NCBI GenBank assembly: GCA_051418075.1
Contig: JBPRGG010000023.1
Location: 1 to 64,000, forward strand
DNA: 64,000 nt
Source of the DNA: JBPRGG01 sp051418075
GTDB taxonomy: Bacteria > Bacteroidota > Bacteroidia > Cytophagales > Cyclobacteriaceae
Direction: 5' to 3'
A program made the translations under genes and the position numbers. Positions 27,695 through 35,609 of this stretch are shown here, one piece after another (the first letter of the stretch is position 1; each line of letters begins with the position of its first letter). The notes beneath the pieces are model-generated. The model saw only the letters and a list, made by a program, of their open reading frames with translations. It made no database searches and was not told the DNA's origin.

Positions 27695-28870
27695 TTAGTT
27701 ACTTCTGGCCTTCTTTATAAGAATATTAGTTAAAATTTTAAACAGATACTTTATATCAGTTAATGCCGGGTTTTTTTCATAGGATCTTAAATATTTCATC
27801 TCAGAAGCCATGATTTCTTCCAGGGTTTTTGGCAGGTCTGCATAAAATGGTGGAATAAGTCCTGGTTTATGGTTTTTTCTGATCTCCCGAAGTTCTTCAG
27901 AATACAAACTAAGGTAATGATTACTTAAGGGTCGAACCCCAACCAGTTTCATTTCTCCTTTCAGTAAATTGAACAACATGGGCAATTCATCCAGCCAATA
28001 AACCCGCAGGAATTTACCTATATTACTGATCCTGAAATCATTCTTGAATTTTCCGCCATCCTGAAGACTATTTTTTTCATAAACATATTCTTGCAGAAAT
28101 TCCGAATAGGCATGCATGGTACGGATTTTATAAACCTGAATGGGTTTCCCATTTTGACCATTACGTTGTAATGCACACAATGGACCATAAGTGGGTTTGA
28201 CATCCCATGAAGGGTCCTTCTTCTTTTTGGCTACAAAATAGATCTTGTTATTAATTCTTCTATGGTCAACCAACTTAAAACCTGCATAATATAACCTGCC
28301 AAAAGTTTCTACCTGAGTTAATACCTGGTTTCGTCCGGCAGTAACGAAAAAATACAATTTTCGCAACACTGGAATTTTCGGAAAAACACGCTTAAAAATA
28401 AAATCAAACAAATAATAGATCCAATTAATGGCCAAAGGATATTTTTTCAATATTCTTTGTTTCCGCTGGTTTTTAGATTCAAAACAACCTATAAAATGGC
28501 CGTGGCTAGGTAATTTACTGTTAACAGAGCCGAGAAATTCGTTGATGTCCTGTATATTATTTATTTTTTTAAGGTTGATCAGGTTGGTAGGATACACTAC
28601 GCCATTGATCTTCTGCTTGATATTTTCTACATTAAACTTAGTAGTGGTACTTAATATAGCAGTATGTTTACGGTTTACCTGTACATGTTCTGAAATAAAA
28701 GCCAGGGTATCCTTCTCGACATTCCGGGACAAAAGATCCACTGCCGGATTTTCCAGATCTAACTCTTTTAACCTTTCAAATTTAGCTACCGGAACTTTTA
28801 CCGGTGCTTTTACCTCAACAGACGTACCTTTTTTATGTACTTTTTCAAAAGTGCTTTGTTTAGCATCCAT
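27695..28870 (-). CDS. bacterial sugar transferase (priming glycosyltransferase)
   Basis: This 391-residue protein has a PF02397 domain in its last 190 residues, with YKIRTM, the DELP motif (YWLDELPMLFN) and VGVRPLS. Such enzymes load the first sugar phosphate onto undecaprenyl phosphate and start the repeat unit. The first 140 residues are divergent. A hydrophobic stretch near 145-165 may be the membrane hairpin, and the usual four-helix N-terminal part of WbaP/WcaJ is missing. A strong terminator follows it. It is a single-gene unit flanked by gaps of 148 and 123 bases. Confidence 0.88.
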   Translation of the reverse strand: MDAKQSTFEKVHKKGTSVEVKAPVKVPVAKFERLKELDLENPAVDLLSRNVEKDTLAFISEHVQVNRKHTAILSTTTKFNVENIKQKINGVVYPTNLINLKKINNIQDINEFLGSVNSKLPSHGHFIGCFESKNQRKQRILKKYPLAINWIYYLFDFIFKRVFPKIPVLRKLYFFVTAGRNQVLTQVETFGRLYYAGFKLVDHRRINNKIYFVAKKKKDPSWDVKPTYGPLCALQRNGQNGKPIQVYKIRTMHAYSEFLQEYVYEKNSLQDGGKFKNDFRISNIGKFLRVYWLDELPMLFNLLKGEMKLVGVRPLSNHYLSLYSEELREIRKNHKPGLIPPFYADLPKTLEEIMASEMKYLRSYEKNPALTDIKYLFKILTNILIKKARSN

Positions 28871-29018
28871 AAAATTCAGTTTAAAAAATTTTAACTTATT
28901 CTATCCAGTTATAAAAAATATCACTTGCTGTAATCTGGATCACATTCACTCTATTAACAGACAGAATGCATTTAGGTTATGTTATGAGAGAATAAATTCG
29001 GATTTTTTTTTGATTTGA

Positions 29019-30326
29019 TCACCAGCAGATACCTTCGTAATTCCCATCTGTTCTGGCTTCTTTATTGATCCGAACCAGGTCTATGAATTGTTTTTGGGGG
29101 TATTGCTGCATTAAATGATCTACTTCAGGGATCTTTTGGGTGATCACCATCAGCTCAGCATGACGGGCTATCTGGTTCAGATCATTGGTTAATAATTTGG
29201 ATAAATGAGGAATGTGGGTATCAATATAGGTCTTGTTAGTACCAGTAATCCTTGACAGGTTAACCTTTTCATCATAGATCATAATATCAAAACCTCGGCC
29301 CAACAGATTTTCTGTGATTTCAACGATGGGGCTGTACCTCAGGTCATCGGTCCCCTGTTTAAAACTCAGACCCAGGATCCCTATTTTTTTAATGCCTTTA
29401 CTTTTAATAAGGTCCAGTGCCATCTTTTTTTGATATTGATTAGAAGATTCTATAGATGAAATCACTGGCGTACTCAAATAAGCATCATGTGCAATCGTAT
29501 TCAAGGCCTTCAGATCTTTGGGCAGGCATGAACCACCATAGGCAAAACCCGGCTTTAGATAATAGGGTGAAAGGTTTAGTTGAGTATCCATGCAGAATAT
29601 ATCCATTACCTGATGAGAATCTATATCCATATTTTTACAGATATTGCCCACTTCATTGGCAAAGGTGATCTTAAGGGCATGAAATGAATTATTGACATAT
29701 TTAATAACCTCTGCCACTTCAATGGCCGTTTCTTCTACCGGCGCATTAATATCCCGGTAAACTTCTTTCATGATTTTGATGGCCCGGCTGTTTTCACAAC
29801 CTAACACTGTTACGGCAGGATTATAAAAGTCTTTCACAGCAGACCCTTCCCGCATGAACTCCGGGTTAGATACCAGGGCAAAATCTACATTTCTTTTTTT
29901 ACCGGAAACTTCTTCCACAATTTCACCAAATTTCTTATTTGATCCAACCAACACTGTACTTCTGATGGCTACTACATGAAATTCATCTTTGTCTTTCAGG
30001 GCTTCCCCAATGTTTTCAGCTGTCTTGTAAATATATTGCAGGGTCAGGTGTCCGTTGTTGGTGGAAGGTGTTCCCACACAAATAATGGAAACATCAGAAT
30101 TTTGTACAGCTTCCTTATAATTTTCAGTGGCTGAGATCCTTCCCAGTTTCCATTGCGTATGTATAATCTCATCAATATCCTTTTCTATAATTGTAGGACG
30201 ACCCTGGTTGATCAAATCTATCTTTTCCTGGCTCACTTCCACTCCCGTAACCTGATGACCATTTTGAGCCAGACAACCCAAACTTACACATCCTACATAT
30301 CCTAATCCAAAAATGCTAATATTCAT
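29019..30326 (-). CDS. nucleotide-sugar dehydrogenase (AlgD-like UDP-glucose/GDP-mannose dehydrogenase)
   Basis: This 435-residue enzyme starts MNISIFGLGYVGCVSLG, a Rossmann motif in the form seen in GDP-mannose 6-dehydrogenase (AlgD). The catalytic Cys is in YGGSCLPKD and LSFKQGTDDLRYSP marks the second NAD-type domain. It oxidises a hexose nucleotide to the uronate. It is clearly distinct from the ugd copy at 19524-20903, so the polymer may contain two kinds of uronic acid. GDP-mannose is the likelier substrate from the N-terminal motif, but UDP-sugars cannot be excluded. Confidence 0.87.
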   Translation of the reverse strand: MNISIFGLGYVGCVSLGCLAQNGHQVTGVEVSQEKIDLINQGRPTIIEKDIDEIIHTQWKLGRISATENYKEAVQNSDVSIICVGTPSTNNGHLTLQYIYKTAENIGEALKDKDEFHVVAIRSTVLVGSNKKFGEIVEEVSGKKRNVDFALVSNPEFMREGSAVKDFYNPAVTVLGCENSRAIKIMKEVYRDINAPVEETAIEVAEVIKYVNNSFHALKITFANEVGNICKNMDIDSHQVMDIFCMDTQLNLSPYYLKPGFAYGGSCLPKDLKALNTIAHDAYLSTPVISSIESSNQYQKKMALDLIKSKGIKKIGILGLSFKQGTDDLRYSPIVEITENLLGRGFDIMIYDEKVNLSRITGTNKTYIDTHIPHLSKLLTNDLNQIARHAELMVITQKIPEVDHLMQQYPQKQFIDLVRINKEARTDGNYEGICW

Positions 30327-30445
30327 ACCAGTCTAAAAAATTTAATTGAACTAAATGCGCAGATCACCTTCAGATCTTAACAGATACCATCTACCTCAAT
30401 CTAAACATCATCATGCTTCTTTTTAAGAATTAACCTGCCCTCCGG

Positions 30446-31477
30446 TTAAGTGTTAGCGGGAAGGCTGTAATATTTAATATTATTTACAATAAACTCAGTC
30501 ACATCCACCCATTCTTCCATTAACCGTTCCCGGAATGACTCCTGGGGCATGATCATTATATCCTGATTTACCAGGTTTTCCATCAGGGCCGGCACTTTGG
30601 CCGGATCTGATTTAAACAACATTTTCCGATCGATTAATAATTGGTTGGCCTTCATTTCTCTGGATCCGCAATAAATACTGGGAACTCCCAACATTGCCCC
30701 CTCCCTGGCCATACTATCCCCCGATGATACAATGATCTTACTAAAGTACATTAATGAATGTATATCACCCACGGGCTCCTCCAGTATGATCCAATCAGAA
30801 GGATACTGATCCTTGGTTTTTTTATCTTCCAGAGAAAGCAAAACCTGGTAGTTTTCAGGGAATTGACCAGATATACTAGCCACCAGGTTCGATTGCTGGT
30901 CCTGATAATTTAAACTACCGGTTGAAACTTCCCTTACAAAGATATATTCCTTGGTTTTGACCGGGTAATCCATTAAAGCAGTGACTGAAGGTTTAAAATA
31001 TTTGGGTGTGAGGTAAGCCCACTCTTTCAGGGCATTCATTACTTTAACATTGCCGTCGGCTGAAATGATCGGGGGAAAGAACAATGCTGTACTGGTCATT
31101 TTTTCCAAAAAAACATTGGTCTTCCGTTCCGGGTCATCGTCGAATTGCAGATTAGGCTTTCCAATCAGCTTTAATACGGCACCCAGATTGAAGCTGCCAA
31201 CACTTACTCCAATATCTACTTTGTGCCTAATTACATAAGCGGCCAGGTTAAAGGCTTTTTTTAAATTCGCCTCTACAATGATTGAATATGTTGAACCATT
31301 GTGTGATCCTACATAAGAAATGGGGTACTGGCTCATTTCTTTCTCCAGAATTTTGGGTAATTTCCCCCGTTTTAATCCGGTGATCATGATCTCATGCCCC
31401 TCATTTTTCAGGATGTTCATGGCATGCTTTAAAAAATTCACATGAGCCGGATGGGCTATATCAACTAATACCTTCAT
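30446..31477 (-). CDS. DUF354 family GT-B-like protein
   Basis: This 343-residue protein begins MKVLVDIAHPAHVNFLK, the DUF354 signature, and contains QFDDDPERK and SSGDSMAREGAMLGVPS. The fold is like UDP-GlcNAc 2-epimerase or MurG-type glycosyltransferases, with the C-terminal Ser-Ser-Gly-Asp loop at the nucleotide site. The biochemical role of the family is not settled. Its start lies 17 bases inside the upstream PSD-like gene, so it is the last of a tightly coupled four-gene set with a deacetylase-like protein and an ATP-grasp enzyme. Confidence 0.82.
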   Translation of the reverse strand: MKVLVDIAHPAHVNFLKHAMNILKNEGHEIMITGLKRGKLPKILEKEMSQYPISYVGSHNGSTYSIIVEANLKKAFNLAAYVIRHKVDIGVSVGSFNLGAVLKLIGKPNLQFDDDPERKTNVFLEKMTSTALFFPPIISADGNVKVMNALKEWAYLTPKYFKPSVTALMDYPVKTKEYIFVREVSTGSLNYQDQQSNLVASISGQFPENYQVLLSLEDKKTKDQYPSDWIILEEPVGDIHSLMYFSKIIVSSGDSMAREGAMLGVPSIYCGSREMKANQLLIDRKMLFKSDPAKVPALMENLVNQDIMIMPQESFRERLMEEWVDVTEFIVNNIKYYSLPANT

Positions 31478-32276
31478 ACTCTAATTCAGCTATTACGGTT
31501 TGACCGGCAAATATTTGATCTTTTTCCTTCACCAGAACTTTACAACGAGAGGGTATGATCACGTCTACCTGCGATCCAAACCGGATCATGCCTACCCAAT
31601 CCCCTCTTTGTACCAGTTGACCCTGATTTACATAGACATCAATTTTCCTCACCAGGCGTGATGCGATTTGTACAATCCCCACCACAATGTTGTTGTTTTT
31701 GAAAACAAAAGTATTTCTTTCATTTTCAGCCAGGGCGGTGTTTTCTTTCAGCGAAAGAAATTTGCCAGCAAAATATTTTTGCAGGATAACCATGCCCTGA
31801 ATGGGAGCACAATTCTTATGTACATCGAATGGAGTCATATTAATCCCAATCAACCAGCATGGAGTTTGCAAAAGCTCGGTTTTTGTCAATTCATCCAGTT
31901 TGCTGATCCGCCTTTTTTTAATCGAGATCGGGGTTTCTCCCGGATCAATCTTTTTAATGTAAATCACGTTTCCATCAGCCGGGGATAATATTTCTGAATC
32001 CTTGGCCGCAGTAATCCTTTTGGGAGTTCGCCAAAATCTGATCATGGTGAAGCTAAAAGCAACCGCAAATATCAGGAAAACATTGATGAAATAAGCCAGC
32101 CAGTTGATTGAATAGGGCAAAGCTAAATAAATCAGATAAGACAGCAGAAATGATAGTAGTATCACCCCCACATTATCAATATACAGGTACTTTTTACTGA
32201 TCCTGGTTTTAAAATGCAAATAATAATACAGCAAGGTACTGGTAATAATACTTTCTATAAGCAGTATAATGAACAT
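31461..32276 (-). CDS. phosphatidylserine decarboxylase-like protein in the EPS locus
   Basis: This 271-residue protein has two or three N-terminal membrane helices (about residues 1-22 and 33-78) and then a PSD domain. The self-cleavage triad is complete: Asp in SPADG (Asp101), His in FDVH (His153) and the pyruvoyl-forming Ser in RFGSQVDV (Ser235). It should therefore cleave itself and form a pyruvoyl decarboxylase. PSD normally makes phosphatidylethanolamine and is usually next to pssA. Here it sits between an ATP-grasp gene (4-base gap) and a DUF354 gene (17-base overlap). A role in supplying or making ethanolamine-type groups for the polymer is a hypothesis. Confidence 0.85.
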   Translation of the reverse strand: MFIILLIESIITSTLLYYYLHFKTRISKKYLYIDNVGVILLSFLLSYLIYLALPYSINWLAYFINVFLIFAVAFSFTMIRFWRTPKRITAAKDSEILSPADGNVIYIKKIDPGETPISIKKRRISKLDELTKTELLQTPCWLIGINMTPFDVHKNCAPIQGMVILQKYFAGKFLSLKENTALAENERNTFVFKNNNIVVGIVQIASRLVRKIDVYVNQGQLVQRGDWVGMIRFGSQVDVIIPSRCKVLVKEKDQIFAGQTVIAELEYEGIS

Positions 32277-32280
32277 ATAT

Positions 32281-33435
32281 TTATCTTTTATAATACAAAT
32301 AAGGAGTTAAAACAAGATACATGATTCCGGGCAGGGGATCTTTCCAGGAGAAACAGGCGGCTTCCTTCGGATATTTCAAAGACTGTAAATAATCGGCTAA
32401 AGACATCCTGCCTTTCAGGATCTCATTGGCTACTATATAGGTGTCAGTTAATCGTTCTATCCAGGCCTGATCTTCCTGTTGATTATGTTGTTCTTTGATT
32501 GGCTGTTGATTGGCATAGCTGATCAGCATCCCAATCAGGTTAATACCCAGTTTATTGGTAATAGTATGCCACTTCCAGGTCCTGGGATTGATTTCTATCA
32601 ACTTGAAATCACCGGATTTATGATCATACATAAATTCCACTTCCGATAAACCAAAATATTTGATCCCGGTCAGCATTTTATGGGCGTAAGCCTCAATCTC
32701 TTTATTTTTAACGGTTTTGGCAAAAGTGGTAGAAATCCCAAAATTCATAGGTTTTTGCCTGATCCGGTTTGCTACAAAACTTCCCCATACTTTTTCTCCT
32801 GAACAGAATGAGCCATAGGAAAAAAGGTTTCGGGCCCCACCATCCAGAAATTCCTGAATAATAATTTCGGAGGGATCTATTACCCGTATAGCCTCCTGAT
32901 AATAATAAACCAGCTGCTCCGGATCCTCACATAAAAACACCTTTTTGCCTACCTGGTGATAAAAACGAAACATCACCGCTGGCTTAATGATAACAGGGTA
33001 TTTGAGCTTGGAAGCCAGCTCCTGCACCTGGTTCAGGTTTTCCGGAAAATGACTTTCAGGAATTGGAATACCCAGACTTTTAGCAGTTTTATAGGTCTTG
33101 ATTTTATCAAAACAAATATCCGTAATCTCAGGCTTGGGTATGGACATGAAGAACTTTTTAGCCAGTTGATCGTAATGATCGGCCATAAAACCTACCATTT
33201 TATCATTGGTAGGCATTAATATGGCATTTTCCGCCTCCACCGGCAGTTGCATTAATTTTTCCAATAAGTCAAATTCCTGCCTGAACTGATAGAAATGATC
33301 ACAGGTATTTGAAAAACGGGTCAGACAAACAGGAGAATCATTGTAAAGGAAGACTTCCAAACCTAGTCGCTTGCAGATCCTGGATACACCCAATCCCTGA
33401 ATATGATTTCCTAATATGATGGCTTTTGATATCAC
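32281..33435 (-). CDS. ATP-grasp carboxylate-amine ligase-like protein (module 2)
   Basis: This 384-residue protein has an N-terminal pre-ATP-grasp Rossmann-like part (AIILGNHIQGLGV). Its ATP-grasp domain has KYPVIIKP, QEFLDGG and the metal-binding end KLIEINPRTWKWH. Members of the group join a carboxylate to an amine with ATP, for example D-aspartate ligase. A C-terminal extension of about 80 residues with aromatic residues follows. The start overlaps the stop of the deacetylase-like gene by 4 bases, and the PSD-like gene starts 4 bases after its end. The substrate is unknown; context suggests an amino group on the exopolysaccharide precursor. Confidence 0.82.
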   Translation of the reverse strand: MISKAIILGNHIQGLGVSRICKRLGLEVFLYNDSPVCLTRFSNTCDHFYQFRQEFDLLEKLMQLPVEAENAILMPTNDKMVGFMADHYDQLAKKFFMSIPKPEITDICFDKIKTYKTAKSLGIPIPESHFPENLNQVQELASKLKYPVIIKPAVMFRFYHQVGKKVFLCEDPEQLVYYYQEAIRVIDPSEIIIQEFLDGGARNLFSYGSFCSGEKVWGSFVANRIRQKPMNFGISTTFAKTVKNKEIEAYAHKMLTGIKYFGLSEVEFMYDHKSGDFKLIEINPRTWKWHTITNKLGINLIGMLISYANQQPIKEQHNQQEDQAWIERLTDTYIVANEILKGRMSLADYLQSLKYPKEAACFSWKDPLPGIMYLVLTPYLYYKR

Positions 33436-34202
33436 TTTCTGATCTTTTTTAGCACTTTCTTTACTTGATTTTTAGCGGTTTGGCTTAACAATTCATAGCC
33501 CCAACCCCACCAGTTGTCATGCCATCTTTGGGGATGGATATTTTGCATGATCCGGTTAGGTAAATGATCATTTTTTAATGCCTTGATCAATTCATGGGTG
33601 GAAGAAAACTTATAGTCAAATGTCGAGTCGATACTATCACGAATGCTTGCTTTGGTATTATTCCAGCTTCTACCGGTATCAGTAATATAAAACGTTTGAT
33701 TAAAATCTACATCGAAATAGGGTTCGGCTATTACTCCATAGGATTTATAATCATATTGCTGCCAAAGCATACGGTTATCCCATTTAGACATGGGGCTTCC
33801 ATGCATGCAGATTGTTTTCACCGGATAAAACTTCCTGAACAGTTCCAGGTTTAGCTCAAAATGCCGGGCAGCTTGTTGCAGATTACCCTGGTTTAAAGCT
33901 ACATCCTCATAATGATAGCCTATTTCATGACCGAGATCTCTGATTTTTTCTATATAGTGAGGCTTATAACTGGCCGGTACAATCCTAAAATAATAGGAAC
34001 CCTTTACGCCCAGTTCAGCCTGTATCCGGGCAGTAGCCAAAGCATTTTGAGGTAATTTATCTACATCATGTCGCAGGATCATTATTTTTTCCGCTTCATG
34101 ACCATTGGTGATAAAGTCCTCAAAAGACGTTAAATAATAATCTGCAGACAAGGCGGTTTCCAAAAACTCATAATAGAGTTTTAATGTGAAATCTCTTTTC
34201 AT
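33432..34202 (-). CDS. polysaccharide-deacetylase-like protein, RHDVD type
   Basis: This protein of about 256 residues has an Arg-His-Asp-Val-Asp strand end and a GHEIGYHYED segment, the equivalents of NodB motifs 1 and 2. It belongs to a cell-surface polysaccharide-associated deacetylase-like group. ATG at 34202 is chosen; a TTG at 34214 would add four residues. In this group the second metal His follows a five-residue spacing (His-Glu-Ile-Gly-Tyr-His), so classical deacetylase activity is not certain. It is the first gene of a four-gene coupled set. The gap before it (34203-34423) contains a possible coding remnant. Confidence 0.75.
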   Translation of the reverse strand: MKRDFTLKLYYEFLETALSADYYLTSFEDFITNGHEAEKIMILRHDVDKLPQNALATARIQAELGVKGSYYFRIVPASYKPHYIEKIRDLGHEIGYHYEDVALNQGNLQQAARHFELNLELFRKFYPVKTICMHGSPMSKWDNRMLWQQYDYKSYGVIAEPYFDVDFNQTFYITDTGRSWNNTKASIRDSIDSTFDYKFSSTHELIKALKNDHLPNRIMQNIHPQRWHDNWWGWGYELLSQTAKNQVKKVLKKIRK

Positions 34203-34377
34203 TGTGTAAGTCAAAAAAATTCAGTTTCTCTGAAAAAATAGTAGAACATTCAAATAACAGGTCATCAGAATAATTGTTCGGAGCAAAAACAGTGGGACTG
34301 AACTTCATTCCGGGAATATGCTGCCGAAGGCCAATAATGACAGGTAAAAACTCATAACCGGCAAAAAATGTATATGG
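34168..34377 (-). other. open reading stretch, possible gene remnant
   Basis: Seventy codons are open on the minus strand between a TAG at 34378-34380 and a TGA at 34168-34170. The frame differs from that of the deacetylase-like gene whose start it overlaps. The translation has a protein-like mix of hydrophobic and charged residues, for example GYEFLPVIIG and FAPNNYSDDLL. Before the TAG the same frame is open for about 24 more codons. There is an internal ATG but no recognisable domain. It may be a decayed gene or chance. Confidence 0.2.
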
Positions 34378-34423
34378 CTAACCGGAAAAGAGCTGATATA
34401 ATTTTTTATGAACCTGCCCCAAT

Positions 34424-35608
34424 TCATCCCTCCACTTTATCCCTTTTAAGGTTTAGCTTTCCGTTAATGGCCTTATCATAAATTTCTTCCAGGTCCTTCT
34501 CTTTTTGATTAATATCCAAAGCATCCAGGGCATATTTTTGAGCTTCACGGCCGATTTTAGCTCTTAAATAGGAATGCTCAGCCACCTCCTTGATCAATTG
34601 AGCCAACTGTTCAATATCCCACTCACGGGCCAGTAAGCCGGTTTTTTGATGGTTGATGATATAGGGTATCCCGGCATGATATGTTGCAATGACAGGCAGC
34701 CCTGCAGCCATAGCCTCCACCAATGCTCCGGGTATGCCTTCTTTATCTCCGTTTTCCGGGGTAATGCTGGGATGAACGAATACATCTGCAGCTTTCAGAT
34801 AGTTGAGGTGGTCAACAGAACCAAATTTTACGGCTTCTTTTAATTCCACATTGTTTAAACCCAGTTCTGAAATGGATGACTTGATCTTATCTTCCATACT
34901 GCCCTGCCCTACTATGGTAAGTCTTAGTTTTTTATCAGTAGTCTCCTGAGCCACCTGAAGGGCCTTCAACAGGAACAAATGACCCTTTTTTTCAGACAAA
35001 CCACTGATTATCAAAAAATTTATAGTTTCCTTATTGGGGTATTCCCTTTTTTGAATAAATGGCTTTGTATTAATGCCATGGTAATGGGTGATAATTTTTT
35101 CAGGCGGGCATCCCAGGTTTTGTAAATCAAGAGCCATATCAGGGCTCATGGCCGTTACATAAGTAATATGGGGATTAAAAAAAATATACTTTTTTAGCAT
35201 ATAGTGCCCATATCTAAACAACCTCTTGGGAAAGGAGGTGCAGTCATAACCATAAAAAGATACTACCACAGGCAACTTCAGCTGACGGATAACCCCATGG
35301 TATACCAGTGCATCCACGCCATAATGAAAATGTAATACATCTGCCTGCTTTCTCCGGACATAATCGATGGTTTCAGCTTCCTCTTTAGCAGTGAGTTTAC
35401 GCAAGTACTTGTACACCATTTTACCAGCTAATCCATTGGTAGATTTAAAAGTGGGCACACTTTCTTCCATCTGGGGCAGAAAAGCGGATTCAACCGATTC
35501 ACAATACACAAAATAAGGTTTATAATTTTGATGCTGAGAAACCTGATTGTATATAAAGGAAGCAGTGGGTGGAAGCAGCTTTCTGGCAAAATGTACGACT
35601 TTTTTCAT
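34424..35608 (-). CDS. GT4 family glycosyltransferase
   Basis: This 394-residue GT-B enzyme has the C-terminal donor-site motif Glu-x7-Glu in EGIPGALVEAMA, preceded by VHPSITPENG. Conserved elements GLSEKKGH and VGQGSMED mark the nucleotide-sugar domain. It probably adds one sugar to the lipid-linked repeat unit on the cytoplasmic face. It starts 1 base after the asparagine-synthase-like gene and is last in the deacetylase/sulfotransferase/ATP-grasp set. Confidence 0.9.
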   Translation of the reverse strand: MKKVVHFARKLLPPTASFIYNQVSQHQNYKPYFVYCESVESAFLPQMEESVPTFKSTNGLAGKMVYKYLRKLTAKEEAETIDYVRRKQADVLHFHYGVDALVYHGVIRQLKLPVVVSFYGYDCTSFPKRLFRYGHYMLKKYIFFNPHITYVTAMSPDMALDLQNLGCPPEKIITHYHGINTKPFIQKREYPNKETINFLIISGLSEKKGHLFLLKALQVAQETTDKKLRLTIVGQGSMEDKIKSSISELGLNNVELKEAVKFGSVDHLNYLKAADVFVHPSITPENGDKEGIPGALVEAMAAGLPVIATYHAGIPYIINHQKTGLLAREWDIEQLAQLIKEVAEHSYLRAKIGREAQKYALDALDINQKEKDLEEIYDKAINGKLNLKRDKVEG

Positions 35609-35609
35609 A

